Below are positions 1-10,580 of a stretch of 64,000 bases of DNA, in pieces (positions within the stretch are counted from its first letter, which is position 1; every line of letters begins with the position of its first letter). Position numbers and translations under genes: made by a program. The notes under the pieces were generated by a model. The model was not told the origin of the DNA. It worked only from the letters and a program-made list of their open reading frames with translations, and did not search any database. The DNA comes from Streptomyces formicae. Its GTDB lineage: Bacteria > Actinomycetota > Actinomycetes > Streptomycetales > Streptomycetaceae. The stretch is taken from contig NZ_CP071872.1 of assembly GCF_022647665.1 (NCBI RefSeq), positions 2,604,001-2,668,000 on the forward strand. Reading direction: 5' to 3'.

Positions 1-320
1 GCAGCCATGGACGCCGATCCTCCCAGTGCCCGCTGCCTCCTCGGCAGCCGCTGACGAATCCCTCGCTCGGTCCCCATCCACGCCCGCCGGCACGGATGGC
101 ACCCAGGGGTGTCCGGTGGATCTTGGCTTGACCAGCCCAGTACGCCGCCGCTTCATGCCCTTCCCCGTACTTCCCGTACGCCGCGTACCTTCCCGTACGC
201 CGCGTACTCCCGTACTCCCACACCGGCCCGCGTCCCCGGGCCCGCCCGCCGCTGCCCTCCGCCAGGGCCGGACCGGGTGCGGTGCCTCGGCTGCGACCGG
301 TGTGGGCGGAGGTCCACGTG
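1..320. other. Upstream region of the ABC importer operon; no gene supported
   Basis: I see no convincing gene here; open frames look like GC-bias artefacts. The stretch about 60-140 can fold into several short hairpins (for example CATCC near 75 with GGATG near 96, and GGCACCC with GGTGTCC just after). It could be a structured 5' leader, but I cannot match it to a known riboswitch. Positions about 150-232 are a degenerate repeat of CCGTACTTC-like units. Confidence 0.4.
150..232. repeat. Degenerate tandem repeat (CCCGTAC-type units)
   Basis: Units resembling TTCCCGTACGCCGCGTAC recur several times directly upstream of the ABC permease. The same CGTACTTCC vocabulary recurs between that permease and the ATPase gene (2079-2202), so both intergenic gaps of this operon carry related low-complexity sequence. 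Confidence 0.6.
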
Positions 321-2078
321 ATGTCGTTCAAGACCGACAGCGCAGCCCCGCGCGCCACGCCCGTCGCCGCCCGTACCGCGACCCGCCGGCCACGCATGTC
401 GTGGGCGGACATGGTGGTCGCCGCGGCGGTGCTCGTCCTGCTGTACGTGACGCTGAGGGTCGGCCAGGGGACCACGGTCTCCTTCACCCCCGACCAGGCC
501 GCGCACGTCGACACCGATCCCTCGCGGCTTCCCTACGACGCCGCCCGCTCGCTGCTGCGGATGTTCGCCGCGCTCGCCGCATCGACCGTCTTCACCTTCG
601 TCTACGCCTACGCGGCGGCGAAGAGCCGGCGGCTGGAGCGGATCCTCATCCCGGCGCTGGACATCCTCCAGTCGGTGCCCGTCCTCGGCTTCCTGACCGT
701 GGCCGTGACCGGGTTCCTCGCGCTCTTCCCCGGTTCGATGCTCGGCCTGGAGTGCGCGGCGATCTTCGCGATCTTCACCTCCCAGGCGTGGAACATGACC
801 TTCGGGTTCTACTCCTCCCTCACCTCGCTGCCCCGTGAACTGGACGAACTCTCCCGCTCGTTCGGATTCACCCGGTGGATGCGGTTCTGGAAGGTGGAGC
901 TGCCCGCCGGAGCGATCGGCATGGTCTGGAACGGCATGATGAGCTTCGGCGGGGGCTGGTTCTTCCTCGTCGCCTCCGAGGCGATCAGCGTCAACAACCA
1001 GAACTACGCGCTCCCCGGTGTCGGCTCCTACGCCGGTGCCGCGATCGCGGACGGCGACCTCGGAAAGGTCGGCTGGGCCGTCCTCGCCATGGCCGTCATG
1101 GTGATCGGTGTGAACTTCCTCTTCTGGCGGCCGCTGACCGCCTGGGCGGAGCGGTTCAAGAACGAGCAGTCCGGGGCGAGCGAGGTCCAGAAGTCCCTGG
1201 TGCTGGACCTGCTGCGCCGCTCCCACTGGCCGCAGCTGACCGGCCGGGTGCTGCGTCCCGCAGGACGCGCCCTCAACCGGGCGGGCCGGGTCCTCGGCGT
1301 CGACGACCGCCCGCTGGCCGTGGACCGCAAGCGGCAGCGCACCGGCGACATCGCCTTCGCCGTCGTCGCGGGCGCGCTGATCCTGTGGGGCCTGGCCGAC
1401 CTGGCCGGCTACCTCAACGCCCGTACGGGCCTCGGTGTGTTCGGCGAGCCGCTGCTGCTCGGCCTGGTGACGCTCGCCCGGGTCGTCGTCCTGGTGGCCG
1501 TGGCCACGGTCATCTGGGTGCCGATCGGCGTGAAGATCGGCTTCTCGCCGAAGCTGACCAGGATCGCCCAGCCCGTCGTCCAGGTGCTCGCCAGCTTCCC
1601 CGCCAACTTCCTCTTCCCGCTGGCGGTCTGGTTCTTCCTGAAGACCGGACTGTCGATCGACGTCGGCGGCATCCTGCTGATGGCACTCGGCGCCCAGTGG
1701 TACATCCTCTTCAACACCATCGCCGGCGCCATGGCCATCCCCACCGACCTGCGCGAGGCCATGGACGACCTGGGCGTGCGTGGCTGGCAGCGCTGGAAGC
1801 GGCTGATCATCCCCGGCATCTTCCCGGCGTACGTCACCGGCGGCATCACCGCGAGCGGCGGTGCCTGGAACGCCTCGATCGTCGCCGAGATCGTCACCTT
1901 CGGCGGTACGACGCTGACCGCCACCGGCCTCGGCGCGTACATCGCCCAAGCCACTGAGGCCGGTGACTTCCCCAGGCTGCTGGCCGGCGTCGCGGTGATG
2001 AGCGTGTACGTCGTCGCCCTCAACCGCCTCGTCTGGCGCCGCCTGTACCGGCTCGCCGAGAGCCGCTACTCCCTCTGA
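321..2078 (+). CDS. ABC transporter permease, two fused permease domains (nitrate/sulfonate/taurine type)
   Basis: This 585-residue inner-membrane protein carries two binding-protein-dependent permease modules in tandem, so one chain would supply both halves of the channel. The first coupling loop (LPRELDELSRSFGFTRW) lies around residue 175 and the second (IPTDLREAMDDLGVRGW) around residue 475; each is flanked by hydrophobic segments, and an additional segment lies near residues 35-55. The ATG at 321 is chosen because GGAGG sits about nine bases upstream. The matching ATPase follows 136 bases downstream. No substrate-binding protein is visible in the window, so the substrate is unknown. Class membership is well supported; substrate is inference. 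Confidence 0.85.
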   Translation: MSFKTDSAAPRATPVAARTATRRPRMSWADMVVAAAVLVLLYVTLRVGQGTTVSFTPDQAAHVDTDPSRLPYDAARSLLRMFAALAASTVFTFVYAYAAAKSRRLERILIPALDILQSVPVLGFLTVAVTGFLALFPGSMLGLECAAIFAIFTSQAWNMTFGFYSSLTSLPRELDELSRSFGFTRWMRFWKVELPAGAIGMVWNGMMSFGGGWFFLVASEAISVNNQNYALPGVGSYAGAAIADGDLGKVGWAVLAMAVMVIGVNFLFWRPLTAWAERFKNEQSGASEVQKSLVLDLLRRSHWPQLTGRVLRPAGRALNRAGRVLGVDDRPLAVDRKRQRTGDIAFAVVAGALILWGLADLAGYLNARTGLGVFGEPLLLGLVTLARVVVLVAVATVIWVPIGVKIGFSPKLTRIAQPVVQVLASFPANFLFPLAVWFFLKTGLSIDVGGILLMALGAQWYILFNTIAGAMAIPTDLREAMDDLGVRGWQRWKRLIIPGIFPAYVTGGITASGGAWNASIVAEIVTFGGTTLTATGLGAYIAQATEAGDFPRLLAGVAVMSVYVVALNRLVWRRLYRLAESRYSL

Positions 2079-2202
2079 ACCCCGTACTTCCGAGCCTCTG
2101 AAACCCGAGCCTCTGAGCTTCCGGGTTTCCGAACTTCCGTACCTCTGTACCTCTGTACGTCCGAACCTCCGTACTTCTGAACTTCCTTACGTCTGACACG
2201 CC
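2079..2202. repeat. Degenerate CTCTG/ACTTCC intergenic repeat
   Basis: The whole gap between the permease and ATPase genes consists of variants of a roughly 10-base unit such as CGAGCCTCTG and CCGTACCTCTGTA. No promoter or hairpin terminator is evident, so the two genes could still be co-transcribed. Confidence 0.65.
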
Positions 2203-2214
2203 TTGGAGTCCGTC

Positions 2215-3657
2215 ATGGTGCTGAACACGCTGCGCAACCTGCGCTCCGCCCCCTCCCTCACGAACACTCTCCTCGCCCCGGCCCCCGGCGCTCCGGCGCG
2301 TCCGGCCGCGGACGGAGAGGTCCTGCTGGAGACGGCCGGCCTGACCAAGTCCTACGCAGGCGCCGACGGCGAACTGCCCGTCCTGTCCGGCATCGACCTC
2401 CAGGTCCGCGCCGGTGAGGTCGTCGCCCTGCTCGGCAGGTCCGGCTCCGGCAAGTCCACGCTGCTGCGCTGCCTGGCCGGCCTCGTGCCCGCCAGCTCCG
2501 GCGGCGTCACGTACCGCGGCGCCCCGCTGACCGGGGCCAACCCCGGCACCGCCATGGTCTTCCAGACCTTCGCCCTGCTGCCCTGGCTGACCGTCCAGCA
2601 GAACGTCGAACTCGGCCTGGAGGCCAAGGGCCTCTCCGCCGACGAGCGCGCCGAGGCCGCCCTGCGGGCCATCGACCTCATCGGGCTCGACGGCTTCGAG
2701 TCCGCGTACCCGAAGGAGCTCTCCGGCGGTATGCGCCAGCGCGTCGGCTTCGCCCGCGCGCTCGTCGTCGAGCCGGACGTGCTGCTGATGGACGAGCCCT
2801 TCTCCGCCCTCGACGTCCTCACCGCGGAGAACCTGCGCGGCGAGCTGATGGAACTGTGGGAGTCCGGCCAGTTCCCCACGCGTGCCATCGTGCTCGTCAC
2901 CCACAACATCGAAGAGGCCGTGCTCATGGCCGACCGGATCGTGGTCCTCGGCTCGCGGCCGTACGGCACCATCCGCGAGACCTTCGAGGTCGGCCTGGAG
3001 CGGCCCCGGGACCGCAACGCGCGCGCGTTCGAGGAGCTCATCGACCGCGTCTACCGCACCATGACGGGCCGCGAGAAGGAGACGCGCACCCCCGGTCGCA
3101 CCGACGCGGTCGAGCCCGAGCGGCGCACCCCCGCCAACACCCCGCTCCCGCCGGCCGGGGTCGACGGGCTCTCGGGACTGGCCGAGATGGTCGCCCACCG
3201 CGGCGGCAGCTGCGACCTGGCCGACCTCACCGACGAACTCGGCCTGGAGGTCGACGACATGCTGCCGCAGGTCGACGCCCTGGAGCTGCTCGGCTTCGCC
3301 ACCGTCAGCGGGGACGACCTGGTGCTCACCGAGGCCGGGACCGGCTTCGCGCGCGCCGACGTCCAGCAGTCCAAGACGATCTTCGCCGACGCCGCCATGG
3401 GCGCGCCGCTGGTGCGGCTGATCGTCGCCAGCCTCCGGCAGAACCCGAAGGGCACCCTGCGCGCCGGCTTCTTCCGTGACGTGCTCGCCCACCACTTCAC
3501 CAGCGAACAGGTCACCCGGCAGCTGGAGACCGCCACCGACTGGGGCCGCTACGCCGAGCTGTACTCGTACGACGCCGAGCCGCAGGAGTACCGCCTCGAC
3601 GAGTCCGGTACGGGCAACGGCAAGGCGACCGGTACGAGCAGCGGCACCGAGCGCTGA
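2215..3657 (+). CDS. ABC transporter ATP-binding protein with C-terminal AAA-associated domain (nitrate/sulfonate type)
   Basis: This 480-residue cytoplasmic ATPase would energise the adjacent fused permease. Walker A (GRSGSGKST) is at about residues 74-82, the ABC signature LSGGMRQR near 175, and Walker B LLMDEPFSALD about 20 residues later. The first roughly 285 residues are the normal ATPase. The rest, from about 315, is an extra domain of the type often attached to ATPases of this class and predicted to be helical and winged-helix-like. The ATG at 2215 is chosen over the upstream TTG at 2203 because GGAG at 2205 is well spaced for it. Substrate unknown. Confidence 0.88.
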   Translation: MVLNTLRNLRSAPSLTNTLLAPAPGAPARPAADGEVLLETAGLTKSYAGADGELPVLSGIDLQVRAGEVVALLGRSGSGKSTLLRCLAGLVPASSGGVTYRGAPLTGANPGTAMVFQTFALLPWLTVQQNVELGLEAKGLSADERAEAALRAIDLIGLDGFESAYPKELSGGMRQRVGFARALVVEPDVLLMDEPFSALDVLTAENLRGELMELWESGQFPTRAIVLVTHNIEEAVLMADRIVVLGSRPYGTIRETFEVGLERPRDRNARAFEELIDRVYRTMTGREKETRTPGRTDAVEPERRTPANTPLPPAGVDGLSGLAEMVAHRGGSCDLADLTDELGLEVDDMLPQVDALELLGFATVSGDDLVLTEAGTGFARADVQQSKTIFADAAMGAPLVRLIVASLRQNPKGTLRAGFFRDVLAHHFTSEQVTRQLETATDWGRYAELYSYDAEPQEYRLDESGTGNGKATGTSSGTER

Positions 3658-3662
3658 GAGGC

Positions 3663-3900
3663 TTCCGCGCCGCCGCCCGTCACGGAGTCACCGGCCGCCG
3701 GCATGGCTGTCTCCAGCAGGTCTCGGACGTGGGTGCCGTCGGCGCGGTAGGTGCCTTCCCTGCGGGAGCTCACCAGACCGGCCGCGCGCAGCTTCGCCAG
3801 GTGCTGGGAGGTGGCGGCGACATGGGCGCCCAGCATCTCCGCCAGCGCGCCCACCGGCAGTCCATGGCCACTACGCGCAGTGCCCGCGAGGACTCCCGGA
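3663..3900 (-). pseudogene. Decayed ArsR-family HTH regulator
   Basis: Read on the minus strand, this stretch encodes a clear ArsR winged-helix core (LPVGALAEMLGAHVAATSQ, then HLAKLRAAGLVSSRREGTYR). The N-terminal part (NPPRIRESSRALR) is in a different frame, with the break near 3876. After EGTYR the usual dimerisation helix is only partly recognisable (HVRDLLETAM), and the reading frame runs on into the 3' end of the ABC ATPase gene. I therefore call it a frameshifted, end-degraded remnant. A functional truncated protein starting at a GTG near 3854 cannot be fully excluded. Confidence 0.6.
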
Positions 3901-4044
3901 TCCTCGGAGGATTCCGCGGCGGCGGGCGCTGAAACCCGCCACAGACCCCGCTGAGCTGCGCAAACGCGCCGCCGGACGTCCCGGCGGCGGCGCCCGGCGC
4001 CCCGTTTCCGCCGCCGGGCGCCCGTCCGCGTACGAGATGCGTCA

Positions 4045-4080
4045 ATACGGCCCTGCGGTCCGTATGGGAGGCGTTAACGC
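4045..4080. promoter_or_regulatory. Candidate operator/promoter region of the kdp operon
   Basis: ATACGG (4045-4050) is mirrored by CCGTAT (4060-4065), and GCGTTAACGC (4071-4080) is a perfect 10-base palindrome. They lie about 75-105 bases before the first kdp-operon start in an otherwise empty stretch. Binding by KdpE is plausible but inferred only from position. I do not see the conserved elements of a c-di-AMP riboswitch. Confidence 0.45.
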
Positions 4081-4151
4081 GAGCCGTGTCGTGGCCGAAA
4101 AGCGGTTTCCTCGAATCGTCCGAGTATCCGAACCTCTTCCAGGAGCTCACG

Positions 4152-4235
4152 ATGGCCGACCTGGCCTTCGTCGTCACCACGATCGTGGTTTTCGCACTGG
4201 TGGCTCTCGCCGCCAAGGGGGTGGCGAAGCTGTGA
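4152..4235 (+). CDS. 27-residue hydrophobic membrane micropeptide preceding kdpF
   Basis: The ATG at 4152 has AGGAG about eight bases upstream. The 27-residue product starts [20 protein letters not shown] and ends in AKGVAKL. It is a single transmembrane helix with an acidic residue at the N-terminus and lysines at the C-terminus. Its stop overlaps the kdpF GTG start (GTGA, 4232-4235), the same coupling used by the following kdp genes, which argues that it is translated as the first member of the operon. Function is unknown. By position it may help assemble or stabilise the Kdp complex, as KdpF does. Confidence 0.7.
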   Translation: MADLAFVVTTIVVFALVALAAKGVAKL

Positions 4236-4321
4236 CCGCCGAGAACATCGTCGGCCTGATCGTCGCCGTCGCCCTGCTGGGTTATCTCGTCCTCGCCCTC
4301 GTCAAGCCGGAGAGGTTCTGA
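4232..4321 (+). CDS. kdpF: KdpF, small subunit of the high-affinity K+ ATPase
   Basis: This 29-residue single-helix protein begins [20 protein letters not shown] and ends LVKPERF, the typical KdpF form (helix followed by KPE(R/K)F). KdpF is known to stabilise the KdpABC complex in the membrane. Its GTG start overlaps the stop of the upstream micropeptide by four bases, and kdpA begins nine bases after its stop. Confidence 0.93.
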   Translation: MTAENIVGLIVAVALLGYLVLALVKPERF

Positions 4322-4329
4322 GTACCGAT

Positions 4330-6029
4330 ATGAGCCCCGTCCTCGCCGGTGTGCTCCAGCTGCTCGCGCTGATCGCGGCGCTCGCGCTGGCCTACCGTCC
4401 GCTCGGTGACTACATGGCCCGGGTCTACTCCTCCGACAAGCACCTGCGCGTCGAGAAGTGGATCTACAAGGCCATCGGCGCCAACCCGACCGCCGAGATG
4501 CGCTGGCCCGCCTATCTGCGCGGCGTCCTCGCCTTCTCCGCCGTCAGTGTCCTCTTCCTCTACCTGCTGCAGCGCGTCCAGGGCAGCCTGCCCGGCTCGC
4601 TCGGCTTCTCCTCCATCGACCCGGACCAGGCGTTCAACACCGCCGCGTCGTTCGTGTCGAACACCAACTGGCAGTCGTACTACGGCGAGCAGGCCATGGG
4701 CCACGTCGTGCAGACCGGCGGTCTTGCGGTGCAGAACTTCGTCTCCGCGGCCGTGGGCATCGCCGTCGCGGTGGCGCTCGTACGCGGTTTCGCCCTCCCC
4801 CGAACTCTTCGCTCCGCTCGAGCAGGGGGGACCCCCACCCGCACCGGTGAGCTGGGCAACTTCTGGGCCGACCTGGTCCGCGGCATCGTCCGCATCCTGC
4901 TCCCGATCTCCGTGGTCGGCGCGATCGTCCTGGTCGCGGCGGGTGCCATCCAGAACTTCGCCGGCATCCACGAGGTCGGCCAGTTCATGGGCGGCAGCCA
5001 GCAGTGGAACGGCGGCGCGGTCGCCTCGCAGGAGGTCATCAAGGAGCTGGGCACCAACGGCGGCGGCTACTTCAACGCCAACTCGGCCCACCCCTTCGAG
5101 AACCCGAACGCGTTCACCAACATCTTCGAGATCTTCCTGATCCTGCTCATCCCCTTCGCCCTGACCCGGACCTTCGGCAAGATGGTCGGCTCGGTCAGGC
5201 AGGGCTACGCGATCCTCGCGGCGATGGGCATCATCTGGATCGGCTTCACCGTCCTGATGTGGTGGACCGAGTTCGCGGGCCGCGGCCCGGCCTTCGAGAT
5301 CGCTGGCGGCGCGCTGGAGGGCAAGGAGACCCGCTTCGGCATCGGCGCCTCGTCGATCTTCGCGGTCGCCACGACGCTCACCTCGACCGGTGCGGTGGAC
5401 TCCTTCCACTCCTCCTTCACCGGCTTCGGCGGCGGCATCACCATGCTGGGCATGCAGCTCGGCGAGATCGCCCCCGGTGGTGTCGGCTCCGGCCTCTACG
5501 GCATGCTGATCATGGCGATCATCGCGGTGTTCATCGCGGGCCTCATGGTCGGCCGTACGCCCGAGTACCTCGGCAAGAAGATCGGCACCCGCGAGATCAA
5601 GCTGGCGGCGCTGTACATCCTGGTCACCCCGGCGCTGGTGCTCTGCTTCACCGCCGCGGCCATGGCCCTGCCGACCCCGGGCAACTCGATGACCAACAGC
5701 GGCGCGCACGGCTTCTCCGAGATCCTGTACGCCTACACCTCCGGCGCGAACAACAACGGCTCCGCCTTCGCGGGCCTCAACGCCGACACCCAGTGGTTCA
5801 ACACCACGATCGGACTGGCCATGCTGCTCGGCCGGTTCCTCCCGATGGTGTTCGTCCTGGCGCTGGCCGGCTCGCTCGCCGAGCAGAAGCCGGTCCCCGC
5901 CACCGCAGGCACGCTGCGGACCGACAAGCCCCTCTACGCGGGCCTGCTGGTCGGCACGATCCTGATCATCACCGGTCTGACCTACTTCCCGGCCCTGGCG
6001 CTGGGTCCGCTCGCCGAAGGGCTGGCGTC

Positions 6030-6033
<4 letters not shown>
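4330..6033 (+). CDS. kdpA: KdpA, potassium-binding subunit of the K+-transporting ATPase
   Basis: KdpA (567 residues) is the channel-like subunit of the Kdp complex and binds K+ from outside. Family motifs include [14 protein letters not shown] (here [13 protein letters not shown]), [25 protein letters not shown] and [11 protein letters not shown] selectivity-filter segments, among about ten hydrophobic helices. Near residues 156-173 the protein has an extra stretch ([17 protein letters not shown]) encoded by a short GC-rich repeat element that has entered in frame between two helices. The gene ends in ATGA with kdpB. Confidence 0.95.
4794..4838 (+). repeat. Short dispersed Streptomyces-type repeat inserted in kdpA
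   Basis: The stretch CTCCCCCGAACTC followed by GCTCGAGCAGGGGGGACCCC resembles a short palindromic element common in Streptomyces genomes, usually intergenic (recalled, not searched). Here it adds about 15 codons to kdpA without breaking the frame. Confidence 0.6.
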
Positions 6034-8177
<2,144 letters not shown>

Positions 8178-8182
8178 TCGCC

Positions 8183-8860
8183 ATGAACACTTCGTTTGGA
8201 AACGCGGCACGGCTGATCGGGGCCGGGCTCCGCGCCCTGCTCGTCCTGACCCTGGTGACGGGCGTCATCTACCCGCTGGTGGTCACGGGCATCGCCCAGG
8301 GCCTGTTCAGCGACAAGGCGAACGGCTCGGAGATCACGGCGGACGGCAAGGTCGTCGGCTCCTCGCTGATCGGGCAGACGTACAACCTGCCCAAGAAGGA
8401 CCCCGATGACGCGGAGGAGGCCGCGGTCCCGGACCTGAAGTGGTTCCAGCCGCGCCCGTCCAACGGCCTGGGGAGCAACAGCGTCAACACCCAGTACTCG
8501 CTCATCCTCTCCGGAGCGACCAACCGCTCCGGCGACAACGAGGACCTGATCCAGTGGGTCAAGGACGCCAAGGCCGCCGTGGTCAAGGACAACTCCACCG
8601 CCGACTACAAGGTCAAGCCATCGGACGTGCCGGCCGACGCCGTCACCTCCTCCGGCTCCGGCCTGGACCCGCACATCTCCCCGGAGTACGCGGAGCTCCA
8701 GGCCCACCGGGTCGCCGAGAAGAACAACCTCCCCCTCGCCCAGGTCGACAAGCTCGTCGCCGACCACACCCAGGGCCGGATCCTCGGCTTCATGGGCGAG
8801 CCCCGGGTCAACGTCCTCGAACTCAACATCGCGCTGAAGGACCTGGCGAGCAAGAGCTGA
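8183..8860 (+). CDS. kdpC: KdpC, accessory subunit of the K+-transporting ATPase
   Basis: KdpC (225 residues) has one N-terminal transmembrane helix (about residues 12-34) and a soluble domain, which in the family assists ATP binding by KdpB. Family features seen are GSSLIGQ, WFQPRPS, SGSGLDPHISP and a C-terminal RVNVLELNIAL. It starts five bases after kdpB. A strong hairpin (8888-8932) follows and probably ends the main kdp transcript. Confidence 0.94.
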   Translation: MNTSFGNAARLIGAGLRALLVLTLVTGVIYPLVVTGIAQGLFSDKANGSEITADGKVVGSSLIGQTYNLPKKDPDDAEEAAVPDLKWFQPRPSNGLGSNSVNTQYSLILSGATNRSGDNEDLIQWVKDAKAAVVKDNSTADYKVKPSDVPADAVTSSGSGLDPHISPEYAELQAHRVAEKNNLPLAQVDKLVADHTQGRILGFMGEPRVNVLELNIALKDLASKS

Positions 8861-8887
8861 GCAGGGGCTGAGCAGTGGCACGTCAGG

Positions 8888-8932
8888 CGGGAGCCGGCAG
8901 CACGGGTTGCATCCCCGGGCCGCCGGCTCCCG
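8888..8932 (+). terminator. Hairpin after kdpC
   Basis: CGGGAGCCGGC (8888-8898) and GCCGGCTCCCG (8922-8932) form a perfect 11-base stem with a 23-base loop. It lies in the 137-base gap between kdpC and kdpE, suggesting that kdpE is at least partly transcribed separately. Confidence 0.7.
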
Positions 8933-8997
8933 TCGGCGCATCACACCACGGCCCCGCCCCACGTCCCGACCCCGTACAACAGGAAGGCCGCACACCG

Positions 8998-9687
8998 ATG
9001 ACCCGGGTGCTCGTCGTGGAGGACGACCCCCAGCTGGTCCGGGCCCTCACGATCAACCTCAAGGCCCGCAAGTACGCGGTGGAGTCCGCGACCGACGGCG
9101 CCACCGCCCTCCGGCTCGCCGCCGCCGCACCGCCCGACGTGGTCCTGCTCGACCTCGGACTGCCCGACACGGACGGCCTGGACGTCATCAGGGGACTGCG
9201 CCGCTGGAGCCGCGTCCCGATCGTGGTCGTCTCCGCCCGCCGTACCTCCGACGAGAAGATCGAGGCGCTCGACGCCGGCGCCGACGACTACGTCACCAAG
9301 CCGTTCAGCATGGACGAACTGCTGGCCAGGCTGCGGGCCGCCGTACGCCGCAACGAGTCCACCGGGTCCGCCGCCGACGAGACCCGGGTCGTCATGACGG
9401 AGCAGTTCACCGTCGACCTCGTGGCGAAGAAGGTGAAGCGAGCGGGCGGCGACGACGTACGGCTCACACCGACCGAATGGCACCTGCTGGAGCTGCTGAT
9501 CCGCAACCCCGGACGCCTCGTCAGCCAGCGGCAGCTGCTGGAGGAGGTGTGGGGCCACTCCGCCGGCAACAGGACCAACTACCTGCGCGTCTATATGGCC
9601 CAGCTGCGGCGCAAACTGGAGGCCGACCCCTCCCACCCCCGCCACCTCATCACCGAACCCGGCATGGGCTACCGCTTCGAGGAGTGA
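8998..9687 (+). CDS. kdpE: KdpE-type response regulator (OmpR/PhoB family)
   Basis: This 229-residue DNA-binding protein has a receiver domain (residues 1-115; acidic pair D9/D10, phospho-acceptor D52 in VVLLDLGLPDTDG, K in YVTKPF) and an OmpR winged helix (LTPTEWHLLELLIRNPGRLV, GNRTNYLRVYMAQLRRKLE). It would activate kdp expression under K+ limitation after phosphorylation by KdpD. The usual kdpD sensor-kinase gene is absent between kdpC and kdpE, and no sensor kinase is recognisable in the window. AGGAAGG lies about 11 bases upstream of the ATG. Assignment rests on both sequence class and position. Confidence 0.88.
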   Translation: MTRVLVVEDDPQLVRALTINLKARKYAVESATDGATALRLAAAAPPDVVLLDLGLPDTDGLDVIRGLRRWSRVPIVVVSARRTSDEKIEALDAGADDYVTKPFSMDELLARLRAAVRRNESTGSAADETRVVMTEQFTVDLVAKKVKRAGGDDVRLTPTEWHLLELLIRNPGRLVSQRQLLEEVWGHSAGNRTNYLRVYMAQLRRKLEADPSHPRHLITEPGMGYRFEE

Positions 9688-9690
9688 GAA

Positions 9691-9716
9691 CGCACCCGCC
9701 GGTAGCGGCGGGTGCG
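9691..9716 (+). terminator. Strong hairpin after kdpE
   Basis: CGCACCCGCC (9691-9700) pairs perfectly with GGCGGGTGCG (9707-9716) around a six-base loop, three bases after the kdpE stop. Confidence 0.85.
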
Positions 9717-9772
9717 AAGCGGGGGCCAGGCCGTGTCCGGTGCCTGATCCGGCCTGATCCAAACGACAGGCC

Positions 9773-10327
9773 CTAGTCGTCCAGGCCCGAGACCCTGAAG
9801 ACGGCCCGCGCCGTCTCCGCGTCGATCCGGCCGGCCAGCCGGCGCAGTTCGGGCCCGCCGCTGCGCAGCGTCCCGTGGGCCTCGGAGGTGCGGACGCCGG
9901 TGTCCAGCAGATGCCACAGCCGCGGGTTGGCGAGCAGCACGCGGGGCTCGACCTCGACGGCTCCGCCGTCCGCGTCGCGCAGCACCAGCCGCTGGGCCAC
10001 GCCGTCGGAACAGGCCACGGAGGCCAGCCGGTCGGTCCGTGCCCGCCGGGTGCGCCACACCCCGCGCACCTCGACCCAGTTCCCGCCCGCCGCCACCCGC
10101 GGGGGCAGCAGGACCAGGAACAGCAGCAGGGACAGTCCCGCCCACAGGACGGCGCGTACGGCGGTCAGCGTGTCGTTGCCCGCGTCGATGACGAGCAGCA
10201 GCCCGAGCAGCAGCGCCGCACAGGCGAAGGAGTACCGGAGGTCACCGGCCCACCGCACATCGTGCGCCGTGGCGCGGGGTGTCGTTGTGGAGTGCCACGG
10301 ATGGCCTGCTTCGATGCGGCGTTCCAT
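9773..10327 (-). CDS. Membrane protein with two helices and a PH-like cytoplasmic domain, function unknown
   Basis: This 184-residue protein has two hydrophobic helices around residues 32-48 and 57-75, followed by a basic, mostly soluble region from about 80. The soluble part (WVEVRGVWRTRRARTDRLAS, then RLVLRDADGGAVEVEP) resembles the PH-like beta domain of many actinobacterial membrane proteins. The start is set by the longest frame; a shorter form beginning after residue 10 is possible. It is convergent with kdpE, and hairpin 9691-9716 separates them. I do not recognise a specific function. Confidence 0.65.
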   Translation of the reverse strand: MERRIEAGHPWHSTTTPRATAHDVRWAGDLRYSFACAALLLGLLLVIDAGNDTLTAVRAVLWAGLSLLLFLVLLPPRVAAGGNWVEVRGVWRTRRARTDRLASVACSDGVAQRLVLRDADGGAVEVEPRVLLANPRLWHLLDTGVRTSEAHGTLRSGGPELRRLAGRIDAETARAVFRVSGLDD

Positions 10328-10580
10328 AAGGCGACGCTACGTGCGGCGCACCTCGAAGACCCTGATCCTTACGCGTTGCTGGCATCCCCTCCCGAAGTAT
10401 TGACGCCGGTCTGACGGTGGTCCACCGCCGCCGTAGGGGCTCCGATCGCCTGCCCACCCCGACCCGGACGGCCGATCCCGGAGGCCGGACCCGCCCGGCT
10501 GCGGCAGCGGGTCCGGCGAACGGGATCCGGCTCAGGGGTCCGGCGAACGAGGTCCGGCTCAGGGGCACCCGGTCCGCGGC

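Noticed and set aside
25..54. Short frame near the left edge, possible leader peptide
   Set aside because: MDADPPSARCLLGSR has no visible ribosome site and does not match leader peptides I know for sulfur transporters.
153..1949. Long open frame antisense to the ABC permease
   Set aside because: The product is Gly/Asp/His/Arg-rich without domains; it mirrors the third-position GC bias of the real gene. Similar antisense frames opposite kdpB, the GH115, GH3 and CHAT genes were rejected for the same reason.
4022..4151. c-di-AMP (ydaO-type) riboswitch before kdp
   Set aside because: Such riboswitches control K+ transport in some bacteria, but I do not see their conserved helices; only short dyads are present.
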